From the NCBI GenBank assembly GCA_933822405.4, contig CAKOGP040001335.1, positions 425,544 to 489,543 of the forward strand: a DNA stretch of 64,000 nt. Reading direction: 5' to 3'. The translations under genes were made by a program, and so were the position numbers. Of this stretch, positions 21,248 through 31,796 are shown one piece after another. The stretch comes from Cylindrotheca closterium. Taxonomy: Eukaryota > Bacillariophyta > Bacillariophyceae > Bacillariales > Bacillariaceae. How positions within the stretch are numbered: position 1 is the first letter of the stretch; each line of letters begins with the position of its first letter. The notes under the pieces were generated by a model, which had not been told where the DNA came from, searched no databases, and saw only the letters and a program-made list of their open reading frames with translations.

Positions 21248-21787
21248 TCATGTGAAAAGCATTGTGAGCTGAAATGCAATACTTCCCAGAAGAAGCATTG
21301 ACGACGTGTGACTCGAAGCACTCCTGTCGCCTGACTGGTCAAAGTGGTTATCGGTATCATCAGAGGGAGGTGATATTGTATTAGGAACACATTGTAACCA
21401 AGAATCGAATCGATTAGGTCCATTCGGAGCACCAGCACTGCTTCGAGAGATCAATACGTCTCCACCTTGAGTGGGAATGCAATTGATCTTTCCATTTCTA
21501 GCTTGGCATTTTTCATTGGCAGGACACGGGTGATAGATTTGAAGCCGCCCATCGCAGACGTTATAATCAGGTTCGAAGAAAGCTCCAAGCAGCATATTTT
21601 CGAATTTCAAGGTCCCACTAGCACCACCAGTGCCGTAGGTGTACCTACTCTCCAGGGCAAATTCGACACTTTCACAAGCAAACAAGGAGTACTCTTTGGG
21701 TACAAATATGCCCGTCTCCTTGGCGTCTGGATTCGAGTTCCATTCAGTCCAATCTGGAAGGTTATCGTACACCCAAACCGAATTCAA
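21248..21787 (-). pseudogene. N-terminally truncated gene fragment with Cys-rich ectodomain and C-terminal anchor
   Basis: About 179 codons are open, but no ATG exists near the 5' end: a TAA immediately precedes the first codon (TTG), and no acceptor or upstream exon fits in the 160 bp before the next gene. The peptide looks protein-like (YDNLPDWTEWNSNPDAKETG, then CDGRLQIYHPCPANEKCQAR) and ends in a hydrophobic segment (SSMLLLGSIAFQLTMLF) resembling a GPI-anchor signal. I read it as the remaining 3' part of a surface-protein gene. A missed short first exon is the alternative. Family not recognised. Confidence 0.5.
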
Positions 21788-21949
21788 TTACCAACCGTCA
21801 TTAGATGTCAACAAGGCAGAAAAGCCCCCAAAAGATTGATACATTCCTTCTTATAGATGTCCTAAAGCGATCATCCCCCAAATTGCGACTATCTTGTGCA
21901 CAATGTCTTCTATTCCATTCTACTTGAAGTACGATGATTAATGAAGTAT

Positions 21950-23176
21950 TCATTGGGGCCTAGCCAACTTCCACGTTGCTGCTTTGTGGTTAAATCGGTA
22001 TCCCAATTTGTCCGAAGCATCACTTGTGATGGAATGGACAAGACGAGAAGTTTCTTTCCCACATATTCTAGTCAAAAGTGTCCCGTGTTCATACGTTGGC
22101 TCCTTGATTCGACCCAGCATATCATTCACCCGAGATTGAGTGATAAACTGGCGATAATCCATCTCCCGAACAAGACTGTTGGTAAATTTCAGGAGTTTTA
22201 CGACCGTTTCACTGGCATGTACCACACTGGTAAAGTCTTCTTGGTGAGCAATGATCTGTGGGAAATCATTTTCGTCATGGAATACAGTATCCCACCAAAA
22301 GTCATGAAAGGCGTTATAGTTGTGTGCTTCGTCAACCATGTCCTTGCAAAAGGACCCTGCCTTTTCAAAGAAACAGTCATCGCCCATTCGGTAGCAAGTT
22401 GGATCTCCCCAACGAAAGCGATTCCGCAAAATGTGATCACCAGGGTTGCGAGCTAGCCGAATGATCCCATGCAATCGACCCAACCGTCTGGCTTGTTGGA
22501 TCTGGTGGGCATTCTCTTCCTGACCGATGGAACCATTCGTTTCCGAGCCAGTGTGAGACTTGAATATCAGAGCCCGCCCCAACAACGGAAGCGCTACAGG
22601 TCGCTTCACACTTCCAAAAATTTGCAAGGAGCGGTTCCCCATTCCTTTTTCTATAGAATACAAAAGTTGATCTCGCTCTTCGTATTCGTGCATGGCAATC
22701 TCCATTGGGATCGTCATGGTTTGAAGTAGATTCCGTATCAATGTACTTCCACTGGTCGGCCACGAAGCCAGAATAATGAGCCTTGGCCAACAAACCTCTG
22801 GACTACTATCGTTCATTGGGATAGGAAGTCCTATGCATTGCGTAAATAGATCACGTTCAGTTCCTTGGTACATTCGAATCATGGTGTTGGCATACATGGA
22901 GGAGATCCAACTGTCTTGTCGGTGAGGACACCGAAAGGTACTACTACTGCGGGAGTGATCAATAGGAGTACAGTTCATGTCTTCCAGTCGGATTGTGTCT
23001 CTTTTACCTTCTTGGATTGTATGAAGTATGGGCACTTTCTCAAACAATGAACTTGGTGGCAGATGAATTTCAACAGAATGACGTTCAAGGTAAAATGTGG
23101 AGAATCCGCACATAAATATCAATAGCAGACATGGTGTGCCAACAGTGCGCCGGGATGGCCGTATCTTTACCACCAT
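21950..23176 (-). CDS. Type II membrane sulfotransferase-like protein
   Basis: Single exon of 408 aa from the ATG at 23176; the frame extends upstream only from TTG. A short cytosolic N-terminus (MVVKIRPSRR) precedes a transmembrane anchor (about residues 16-30), the Golgi type II layout. The lumenal part has the PAPS-binding signatures of sulfotransferases: the 5'-phosphosulfate loop in LASWPTSGSTLIRNLL and the 3'-phosphate-binding region in IRLARNPGDHILRNR, with a FKSHTG strand between them. It probably transfers sulfate to a glycan or protein in the Golgi; the acceptor is unknown. Confidence 0.8.
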   Translation of the reverse strand: MVVKIRPSRRTVGTPCLLLIFMCGFSTFYLERHSVEIHLPPSSLFEKVPILHTIQEGKRDTIRLEDMNCTPIDHSRSSSTFRCPHRQDSWISSMYANTMIRMYQGTERDLFTQCIGLPIPMNDSSPEVCWPRLIILASWPTSGSTLIRNLLQTMTIPMEIAMHEYEERDQLLYSIEKGMGNRSLQIFGSVKRPVALPLLGRALIFKSHTGSETNGSIGQEENAHQIQQARRLGRLHGIIRLARNPGDHILRNRFRWGDPTCYRMGDDCFFEKAGSFCKDMVDEAHNYNAFHDFWWDTVFHDENDFPQIIAHQEDFTSVVHASETVVKLLKFTNSLVREMDYRQFITQSRVNDMLGRIKEPTYEHGTLLTRICGKETSRLVHSITSDASDKLGYRFNHKAATWKLARPQ

Positions 23177-24571
23177 CAAAGAAGGAAACACTCGTACACA
23201 ACACTCTATCGTCAACCAATCGACAAGCCGATTAAGAAAGGGCAAGGTGATGATATGACTATCATTCGGTTAAATTCAGTATCCAACAATGTCACAATGA
23301 TCCTTTTCCGGTTTCTGTCAAGGATCAAAGGCCAACAGCCCGTCATGAATCTAGCAAAAGGAAGAGAATCCACTGTCTATGCCACTGCGATGAAGGCTAT
23401 ATCCATTGGCATCGCAACTGAATGATGAGGTGTTGTGGAGAATATGAATGAATGAATGAATGATGAGGATGATGCTTTTATAATATCCGCCGTGGAGATA
23501 AAGTAATGCCTAACTCAGTACCTTGAAAGTAGAATTTATGCTCTTGAGGATTCTCAACTTTGGAATGGCTATTTCCCAGATACTGTAACATGAATGCATT
23601 GCATAATATAATATACTGTATCTTCATGAACAATGCAATTTCCAAACAGGAAGTCGTAACATGATACTGGAATACTCTACCCAGTACCGGTAGGAATGGG
23701 GAGGGGTAGAAGAGAGGGGTTTTTGGTAGGGGGTTAAGGGGGGGCGGCGTGAGGCGCAAGCGCCGTCACACCTTGTCAAAAATTATAAACAGACTTAGCG
23801 CTGATGCACTAAGTGGTATGGGATCACGTACAGTCTAGGAGTATTTCATCCAGTGTATAGACCAGCTCCTCCATACACCCACTGGCCTTCTTGATCGTCA
23901 GCGTGGTTGTTTAAGGTAAGTATGAGGATACAAATAAAAAGGGATGGGAGGAGACTTGCATCTGCCATCTTCAACCGGTGCATTATAACCATCTGTAGGG
24001 TGTTCTGATGCGGCGTCTCAAAAGGGGTTCGAACCCAAGAATAGAGATTTGTGGAACTAAATCAGCTCTATTTGGCGAAAGAGGAGGATTGAAACAGACC
24101 ATGAAAGCCACTTTTCTGAAACTTGACGACTCCCTGGTACTGTATTGTGGCTTGTTGGAGTATTTTGACAATTAGAGGAAACAATCATGTCATACATATA
24201 TGTGTCATTTGACTTTCTAGTTTATTTTTATATTCATTTCCAACTGACTGAGTGCGTGTGCTAGAGAATTCCATGCAACAATCCAACAAAATATGGCACA
24301 TGACAAAGCGACTGGCATCGAAATCCTTTCACGGGGCTAGTTGGAAGGGATCCTTTGCTCAGAAGTTCATCATGAATTTGTTGTCGTTTTCTTCAAACCA
24401 GACTTAGAAATAAGATATGCTCTTCTTTCCGTAGTAGATTGTCATTCCGATCATTGCAAGAATCCTCAGAAGCACCACAGTCATGTCAAGTAGATTGAAT
24501 ATTATTTATTGTCGGCGACCATCCATCTCACTGCGTGTGTGTATGTTTGCGTCTTAGGAATAAGACGATGG
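23177..24571. other. 1.4-kb gene-free stretch
   Basis: It holds GAATGAATGA simple repeats near 23446-23466, a G-rich tract with an adjacent hairpin (23698-23769), and a palindromic GGGTTCGAACCC at about 24024-24035. No coding potential was recognised, apart from the probable 3' UTR of the small plastid gene at its right end. Confidence 0.5.
23698..23769. other. G-quadruplex-prone tract followed by GC-rich hairpin
   Basis: Five runs of four or more G on the plus strand between 23698 and 23744, separated by loops of 1 to 9 nt. A 21-nt hairpin follows at 23749-23769 (GTGA/TCAC outer pairs, GGCGC/GCGCC inner pairs, AA loop, one bulged G). No adjacent gene claims it. Confidence 0.6.
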
Positions 24572-24983
24572 TCACTTTTGAGAGCTATACTCCTTCTTTT
24601 CAGCAGGCAGCTTGGAGTCGTCCTCTTTTTTCTCTGGTTCACGTTCCATCTTGATGCCAGAAAAGACACCAGTTCCTTGGAACTTGTCAGTTTGCCCCGA
24701 TGCGTAGCCCACGTAGTCAATAGCGGACTGTGAGCGAAGAGTGGTGTCACAGAAGAAAAAGTTTTTTTTAGAAAACGAGTCAAAGAATTTCAATGTTGAG
24801 TCAGTCCTTGCTGTCGTTGTCACAGTAACAAGAACATACCTTGATGGATCAGTAAATAACCATGGTAGGTGCGGCTTCGAGTTGAGTGTTGGTGTTCAAA
24901 GTGGTGGGTGGTTTGGCGATTGGGGCGAATCCAGATACAGTGGAAACAAGCAACAAGGCAAGGAAGGAAAACAACTTGTTCAT
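24572..24983 (-). CDS. Small plastid-targeted protein, two exons, with an in-frame TGA
   Basis: Exon 1 runs from the ATG at 24983 to 24840 and exon 2 from 24727 to 24572; the intron has canonical GTATGT and CACAG ends. Residues 1-20 are a signal peptide followed by GFAP, the diatom plastid-import motif. The mature part begins near EAAPTM and continues in exon 2 with SAIDYVGYASGQTDKFQGTG, ending in a Lys/Glu-rich tail. Codon 45, in exon 1, is TGA (24849-24851) within MVIY-TGA-SIK. Either this is a nonsense change (TGG to TGA is the simplest), or the TGA is decoded, or splicing uses a non-consensus GTTATT donor just after the preceding ATG, which would remove the stop in frame. Family unknown. 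Confidence 0.6.
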
Positions 24984-25458
24984 TCTTGTGTCGGTCTAAT
25001 TTGTGTTGAGGAAGAGTAAGTTGACACACGAGGCCTTTTTTTTTACTTCGGTGGTTCTGGAACGTCACTACGATTGCCTTCATTATTCCGGGCCACGTCA
25101 CTTTCAAGTACGACCGCCGACTGTTGATAGTCACAGAACAAAAACGTTGCAAGTTTTGTATACCGTACTGCCATCGCATTCGATCAGTCGACATCATCAC
25201 CAAAACACGTTGCTACAGTCAAACTTTCATCATCGCAGTCTGTGCAAGGAAGTAAAATTAAGAGCGGTTAACTGATTGTGTGCAGAAGTACTCGGTTCTG
25301 CTCATTCTGTTAAAGACACATTGCCTCCACGAATCAATCAATCAATCGATCAATCGATCGATCAATCGTACAACCTTCGTTGTTGGAGACATCATTGCAA
25401 TTCACTACGCCTTCCTCGTATCACCTACAAACAATCCATTACAAGAAAGATTACCACC
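24984..25458. promoter_or_regulatory. Divergent promoter region and ABC1 kinase leader
   Basis: It lies between the small plastid gene (minus) and the ABC1 kinase (plus). It includes an ATCA/ATCG tetranucleotide tract at about 25336-25370 in the probable 5' leader of the kinase mRNA. Confidence 0.45.
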
Positions 25459-27473
25459 ATGAAATTTCAACTATTCGCAGCTTTCGGGGCCTGCGTTTTA
25501 GTGGGCACACAAACAACAACAACATTCTTGTTAGCTGATGCATACACCATGCCCTCGTCGTCAGCATCCGTATCTCGAACAGTGCATACGTTCTTGCCCG
25601 CTATTTCTATGGAATTGAAAGAGAGTATTACAACAACAGAGCAGCAAGAAACGGCAAGTGACGATGATGATGACGATGAAGATGTTACCTTTCCTCCTCC
25701 GCTAAGTCAACTGGATCGTCTGAAACGAGCTGCAGTCTTTTGGTCCAAGGCCGTACCGATTGTGGCCAACTATTACGGTCTAATCGGAACGCTGAAATTG
25801 CAAGAAATCATGGGTGAAACTTTGGATGAAGAGACTATTGAGGTATGTACCACCAGTAGCTGAAACTGACAAAGAGGATGAATGAATCGATCGATCGAGA
25901 CCAGCACGTGCTAATTTTGTAAATGTTGTATTTGCGATTGATTCCCCTGAAAGGCCCTTTGGAACGAAAAGCATGAGGATGGCGCACAAAAGCTATTCGA
26001 AACCGTTGCGGATCTCAAGGGATTTTATGTCAAGACAGCACAAATCATTTCGTCTCGGCAGGACTTATTTCCAAAACAGTATACCGAAGCGCTCAGTGGA
26101 TTTGCAGACAATTTGGATCCCATGCCAGCTTCGTTGGCCAAAGCTGTGGTGAAACAGGAACTTTTGAATACTGACGAAACTTGGGACGATGTCTTTGTGG
26201 AATTTGACGACAAGCCACTGGGTGCGGCATCAGTGGCCCAGGTCCATCGGGCCGTTCTCACGGAAAAGTATGGCGGCAAGGAAGTCGCGGTCAAGATCCA
26301 ACGACCATCCATTGAATCCAAGCTGATGGGAGATATTGCCAACCTCAAGGCACTTTCCAAGCCATTTCAAGGCAGCGATGTACTTCCATTGGATTACTAC
26401 ACTGTCTTTGCTGAATTGGAAGCACAATTGGGAGATGAATTTGATTTTGTTGCGGAAGCTGTCGCCATGGATCGAATTTACAATTCCTTGACACGTAGTA
26501 TGGATGGATCAACATTGACGGAATTGCCGCTTGTCATGCCACGACCCGTTCCTGGATTGGTAAGCAAACGAGTCTTGGTCATGGACTATTTAGAGGGAGT
26601 ACCACTCTCTCGAGCACGCGAAGAAATGCTAAAGAAAGGCATTGATCCCGAAAGTCCGGAAGCTAAGTTGTTCGGACGCAAGCTATTGACAGCATTGACA
26701 TATTGTTTTGGCCGAAACATTCTGGAACAAGGATTCTTTCATGCAGGTAAGGACTCCCGTCTGTTTGATCATCACATGAATACTATTTCGTACTGACTGA
26801 CTCTGACGTTACCTTGACGACTACTGCAGATCCTCACCCCGGAAACATCTTTGTCCTTGAGAATGGAGATATCGGACTGATTGACTTTGGGCAAGTGAAA
26901 CAGATTTCGGGGCGAAATCGTGAAACGTTGGCCAAGGTCATGATTGCCTTGGACGACCGACTGTCTGATGACAATCCTGACGATTTGAAGAAAATTGGTG
27001 ATCTAGCATTGCAACTGGGGGTGGAGCTGAATGATGATGCTCAAGACGAGGCTGCCGCTGCTGTTGGTATGTGGCTATTTGATGGTTCGATTAAAAATCT
27101 TCCTGGTGGATATGACAACGCAGAGCTGAGCCCAAATTCCCCCGTCAAGGAACTGAAGTCGTTTCCACAAGATTTGGTACTTGTTGGGCGATCCGCCATT
27201 CTAATCAAGGGCCTCTCCGATCGTTTGGGAATTCCATGGAGTCTGTCCCAACAGTGGGCTCCAATCGCTCGCGAAGTGTTGAGTGGTCCCAAAAGTATAG
27301 AGGATTCTCGGGTTCGCTTCAAGTCGGTAGTAGGGACCTTCAAGGAATGGGGCAAGGGAAGAGGTACCCGACTCGTCCAACGTCTCCCATCACCAGTCCG
27401 ATCGCCAATTCTCAAGGCGATGCTGAAACTTGAAGAACGAAGGGCAAAGGCCGCAATGACTTCTAAGAAGTAA
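25459..27473 (+). CDS. ABC1/UbiB-family (ADCK-like) atypical kinase, probably plastid
   Basis: Three exons: 25459-25842, 25954-26746 and 26830-27473 (606 aa). The ATG at 25459 has a good context (ACCACC); upstream open frame starts at TTG. The N-terminus is signal-like and followed by a Ser-rich, transit-like stretch, which suggests plastid targeting. ABC1 hallmarks: the KxGQ-type motif as YVKTAQIISSR, the Ala-rich nucleotide loop as PLGAASVAQVHRA, the VAVKIQRP lysine, ELDF-like GDEFDFVAEA, catalytic HADPHPGN and the metal site DFGQ. The exon 2/3 junction falls within HAD. Family members are atypical ATPase/kinases supporting prenylquinone metabolism and lipid homeostasis. Confidence 0.93.
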
Positions 27474-27732
27474 ATACTGTCCATAAAGTCCACGAGGATG
27501 TTTGCTTCGCATCAATACAATGTGAAAGTGTCATTGGAACTGTTCCTCTCACAGAGTAAATCAACAGTATTGCAGCAGGGATTCAGGTGACACTAGTGAA
27601 ACAATATTTTTCCCATCAAACTATTTGTGAAGTATCTTTTACTGTCAACAATTTCTTTAATAGCAGTATAATCTATAATATGTATGTTTGGGTAAGCTGG
27701 CTCTCGCTTCTCTATCGTGTTCACTTTGATTC

Positions 27733-28668
27733 TCATTCTGCCACTAGTTTGGCTAGCAAAATACTCCCAAAGAACCCGACGTATAGTTGGACATCCACCC
27801 ACCAAATGTGTTCGCCATTCGCATGGGCTTGTAGTAAAAGCTCCTCTGCTACCATGAACAACAGTGCTGAAACTCCAAAGCTGAGCATGCCAATCAATGC
27901 TGTCGGGCTGCTGGACAATGCCGATGAAATCAGACTGCCGATACATGCCCCTATGATAATAAAGACTGGACCCAAGAAGGATGCTGGAACGGAATACTTA
28001 GACGTAGCCCCTGCCATGGCAGTAGCCAAGGTCAAGCCCAAGAAACTCATCTCAACACAAAGAGATAATGATAGCATGGTCGCTGTTGATGGACCAGCCG
28101 CCGTGGCAATTCCAATGAGCAATCCGTCTAATATACTGTCGACGCATACTGTCACCAACAAAGCCCTTGGAAATGGCTTTTTCGGAGTAGTATTGTCAAC
28201 AAGCGGTGTTTCTTCTGAAATATTCGAAAAAGGAAACTGAAGTTCACCACTCTCATTTCCACCCTGCTTGTATGCCTTCGACAATAGCGAGCTCTTTCTG
28301 CCGGATATCGAATTTTTTCTTGGGATAGGTCGACTTTTGGGAGGGTCAATATATTCTGCTCTTTTCGTTTCAGCGTCCTCGTCTTGATCTTCCTCTGGCT
28401 CGGGACACAGCACCCCAACTGCAATCATTAAGGCGACACCTGAGAAGAACCCAACACCAGACGCAAATACTTCTGAAAACCCAGAAGCCTCCTTCATTGC
28501 TGGTAACAGCTCAATCCCGATCGAGCATATCAGAATGCCAGCCGCAAAGTGCTGCAAGGCTCCTGCCATATTATGAGGCACCTCTGTCCCAAGGCCCACC
28601 AACGTGCAGACAAGCATGGCAAAGGCAGGGATAAAGCCCAAGGCGATGGCTTCCACCAGTGAAATCAT
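27733..28668 (-). CDS. ZIP-family metal transporter
   Basis: Single exon of 311 aa, ATG at 28668. It has eight hydrophobic segments with a long hydrophilic loop (about residues 88-165) between the third and fourth, the ZIP layout. Diagnostic residues: HFAAGILICSIGIELLP in the second segment, VDSILDGLLIGIA in the fourth (Asp in place of the usual first His), and MVAEELLLQAH in the fifth (Glu pair). The central loop lacks the His-rich stretch typical of many ZIPs and is instead acidic then Ser/Lys-rich. It probably moves Zn2+ or another divalent cation towards the cytosol. It is head-to-head with the next gene over 273 bp. Confidence 0.88.
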   Translation of the reverse strand: MISLVEAIALGFIPAFAMLVCTLVGLGTEVPHNMAGALQHFAAGILICSIGIELLPAMKEASGFSEVFASGVGFFSGVALMIAVGVLCPEPEEDQDEDAETKRAEYIDPPKSRPIPRKNSISGRKSSLLSKAYKQGGNESGELQFPFSNISEETPLVDNTTPKKPFPRALLVTVCVDSILDGLLIGIATAAGPSTATMLSLSLCVEMSFLGLTLATAMAGATSKYSVPASFLGPVFIIIGACIGSLISSALSSSPTALIGMLSFGVSALLFMVAEELLLQAHANGEHIWWVDVQLYVGFFGSILLAKLVAE

Positions 28669-28941
28669 TGGCTTCTTCTTCTGTCGATTCTGTTCGTCTT
28701 AGGAGAAAGGGGAGGGTCGGTACTGCAGATGAATGAACAGAAGTTGACGAAAACACTCTTATTCTATTGATGGGTTCGTATTCATTTTTTGATGATGGAT
28801 GTGTATGTATTTTCGTAGTTCGTGATTGGCTTTATTCACCGCAGTCACGTTTGGGCTGCAAAAATATAGGTAGCATATAGCCATCGTGCGAATGGACAAT
28901 GGGATGCGGTACCATATTTGCAGAGCATCAGCACCATCATC

Positions 28942-30444
28942 ATGATAAAAGCACATCAAACAATCAGGCTGCTGATCACCATTCATTTCTATGTCCTCGT
29001 GTCCATAGGATGTGAGGTCAAGGCTCTCTCGTTTCCGCAATTGATACAATCAAACCGATTGAGGAGGGATGTGAAGGAGAAGGGATCCAACACCATGAAA
29101 TTGGAAGCAACAAGCCAATCAGATAGTCCCTCCTGGCAAGATGGCGGAAAAGTCGCGGTACAGATTGTAAAAGACATTTCATCTGGCGCGTCACCGCTAG
29201 AGGTATCGGAAGCTTGGATGGAGCATCATTGGCGACGAGGTGGGGGGTTGCCTATCTTTGTTACCACGCCCCCATCTCTAGAATTATCCTCTACAGAAAT
29301 GAAGCGTACCATTTATCCCATCGCGATGAAAGAGGAAATACTTTCGTCAGAAAGCCTGGTACCGGAAGAAAAGAGTTCTGAGGATGATGCTGCAGCAGCA
29401 AGTGCACCGCCCATCATTATTCGATATCTTGTGTCAGAAGCGGGTCCTTTCTTTGCCGATCTTGTTCCAGGTTCCCACCAGGGCACTGTCACCATTTCTC
29501 AAGAAAACAAAATGATTTGGGAAGTCGAGTTTGAGACGACCAGACTACGCGCTCTTTATCAGAGTGTGACGGAATTCACAGTTGGGATCGCTGCTCGCAC
29601 CGTCCAAGAAGCTTGTGGACCCACACGGCTCCTGACATTGAAGGCCGCGATTCCCAGTCACGCCGCTACATCCAAAGAATCACCAGAGATACAATCAAAA
29701 GATGCCCCATTGTCATTGGTCGAACTAAGACGTGAGCTATTGGACTTCTTTTGGGCACGAGGAGGTGGATTGCCGCTACTACCGCCCATTCCATATGGCG
29801 ACATTCTAAAAGACGGCGGTGGAATGGCACGGTCTAAGCTGCTGCGCATTCCTCCGGCCATTACCGAATCGATTGTATCTACTGATAGCTACACAAATGA
29901 CAATGGCAAACAAGTTGCAGAAATTGTCTACCGTTTGGAAGAACCAGGCTGGTTGACATTTCCATTTCTACTCCATACACATCTGGGACGAATCCAACTC
30001 ATTTCACCGTCAGGGGAGGACAGCGAATCATCATCCAAACAACTCCACTGGCAAGTGGAAATTCGACCTTACCCCTTTGCTTCTGCAGTGATAGAGAAAT
30101 TAGTTGACATGACCATTTGCACGATTGTGAGAAACTTTCTCGTTCACTTGGAGGAACCCGGGGTAACCGTTCCTCTGATGATACCAGCATTAGAAACTCT
30201 TTCTTCTCCAGGCCACGATTCAAACCATACAATGAGTATCAGCATCCCAAGAGCATCCTGGTGGGGCGGGGTGATTGAGAAACTCAATAGTACACAGGGT
30301 GGGCAACGACAAGACACGAATTTGTTAGATCGAATAGTTCGAGTTGTCGCGCCGTGGACATGGGGTCGCATGGGGAACGAAGACGAGGGCGACGATGTTG
30401 TATCCTATTCTTGGACATCTGACGAGAAGATCGAGTTGCAATAG
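28942..30444 (+). CDS. Plastid-targeted protein with two tandem copies of an unknown domain
   Basis: Single exon of 500 aa from the ATG at 28942 (frame open from 28918, TTG). The N-terminal signal is followed by KALSFPQ, an ASAF-type plastid motif. Two similar halves follow, about residues 70-245 and 255-430. Each has a WRRGGGLP or WARGGGLP motif, a strand pair (IRYLVSEAGPFFADLVPGSH versus IVYRLEEPGWLTFPFLLHTH), an RIxLIS or TVTIS strand, W-x-VE, and a final long helix. The alternation resembles SRPBCC/START-like folds, but that is inference. No known enzyme motif. Confidence 0.7.
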   Translation: MIKAHQTIRLLITIHFYVLVSIGCEVKALSFPQLIQSNRLRRDVKEKGSNTMKLEATSQSDSPSWQDGGKVAVQIVKDISSGASPLEVSEAWMEHHWRRGGGLPIFVTTPPSLELSSTEMKRTIYPIAMKEEILSSESLVPEEKSSEDDAAAASAPPIIIRYLVSEAGPFFADLVPGSHQGTVTISQENKMIWEVEFETTRLRALYQSVTEFTVGIAARTVQEACGPTRLLTLKAAIPSHAATSKESPEIQSKDAPLSLVELRRELLDFFWARGGGLPLLPPIPYGDILKDGGGMARSKLLRIPPAITESIVSTDSYTNDNGKQVAEIVYRLEEPGWLTFPFLLHTHLGRIQLISPSGEDSESSSKQLHWQVEIRPYPFASAVIEKLVDMTICTIVRNFLVHLEEPGVTVPLMIPALETLSSPGHDSNHTMSISIPRASWWGGVIEKLNSTQGGQRQDTNLLDRIVRVVAPWTWGRMGNEDEGDDVVSYSWTSDEKIELQ

Positions 30445-30911
30445 GACAAATCGAGGTGCTCCCATGTTGTATTGCTACTGTAGTTGATATGGCTGGCTGC
30501 CCATGCTGCCGAGGTTCACGAGAGCCATGGTACGTTGCGGTACCCACTACATGCCTCTGTGCGCATGAAGCGGATGGTTATCTTTGAAGTGAAACGGTTG
30601 CACGCACCTCCGTGGCTCTTCATTTTTCCATATTCTCTCTTGACAAGGTATTTGCACCTGGATCAGTTCAGCCTGTCAACAATTTTGCATCCCTTTTATA
30701 CACCATAGCATAATAGATGTGATCCACATGATGAAGTTTGATTTGATAATATAAATAGAACAGTAACATTAAAATATGCAATTTACAACTTGGATTCTGG
30801 CTCTTGAGGGCTTCTCTCCTTTCTATGTTCGTGATGATGATTCATATTCTGTCTTGTCTAGATTTCACATCCAACAAGCACATTAAACGAATCAGGGCAC
30901 CGTGATTTCTA
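30445..30911. other. Convergent intergenic region
   Basis: It contains the 3' ends of the plus-strand duplicated-domain gene and the minus-strand four-TM gene. No further feature seen. Confidence 0.5.
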
Positions 30912-31472
30912 TTACACACCACAGCAGATGGAATAGACTTCGTTTTGGTAGTTTTCAGCACTCATGGTGCCTTCCTTGACTTCATAGTAAAATACAATGT
31001 GCGGATACGCCAAGACGAACATCAGAATTGCATTGGGGATGTTCATTGTAAAGAAATTCAGCACGAAACTCAAGCCATACCACAATGCAGCGGTAAATGA
31101 AAAACATTGGTTGTAACGTCTTGCTCCTGCAAGTCCAAGTATCGCACAGAGGAGACCAACGAGCAAAAATGCAATCACAATCCAGTGAGCATCTGTAATC
31201 GAATCAACCCCATTGAAATCACCTCCGAAATCGGAGGCCGTCTGCCAGCCATAAAAGGCAATACATATCAAATAAAAGATGATGGCAAATGTGTCCAAGA
31301 ACTGAACAGCTCGTCGACTCTGCGTTGTGGAAAGAGCAACAAGAAAAGACTTGAGTTCATTGACACTCAAGAAAAATCGTCTGATGATAAGTTCGAAGCA
31401 CATTCCAACTCACGTCGCAGAGAAAGAAAATTACGTGGCCTTGCTTGGGGCTTGTCTCCGCAACATATTCAT
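30912..31472 (-). CDS. Small four-transmembrane protein
   Basis: Two models. The preferred one has exon 1 31472-31435 and exon 2 31380-30912, joined through a 54-bp GT-AG intron, giving 168 aa starting MNMLRRQAPSKATRFFLSV. The single-exon alternative starts at the ATG at 31403 (163 aa, MCFELIIRRFFLSV). Both share a body with four hydrophobic segments: FAIIFYLICIAFYGW, WIVIAFLLVGLLCAILG, FTAALWYGLSFVLNFF and ILMFVLAYPHIVFYY. A Glu/Asn-rich tail ends in CCGV. It may form a small integral membrane complex component; no family is recognised. Confidence 0.7.
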
Positions 31473-31796
31473 CTTTTGAGCTTGATCGACCCATGTTATT
31501 GTTCTAGTTGGAAATAGCAGAGAGGCTTGAATGCGGATGTTACAACAACGACAACCCAACCAAGATAGAAGAATGAATCTTCCGCTCGAGACTCGCTTCT
31601 TTGTCGGAAGCGGGTTGGCTGGCGCAACGGTCGAATAGTTCTCTATACATGCGCGTATATCCGGCAATATATCGACGAAGTTTCGCTCTATTGCCCGCCG
31701 GCGATTCACATTTAAGTCTTTCCGATCGACATCCAATGAAGAAATTGCTCTACCGGTATCTTTAATCTACAGTATGATTACAGTACAGTACTCTCT

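Noticed and set aside
24017..24035. GGGTTCGAACCC as a tRNA T-arm
   Set aside because: The motif is a palindrome; no acceptor, D or anticodon stems pair correctly on either strand.
24849..24851. TGA as a proven selenocysteine codon
   Set aside because: No clear SECIS structure in the downstream sequence by eye and no CxxU-type redox context; kept only as a possibility.
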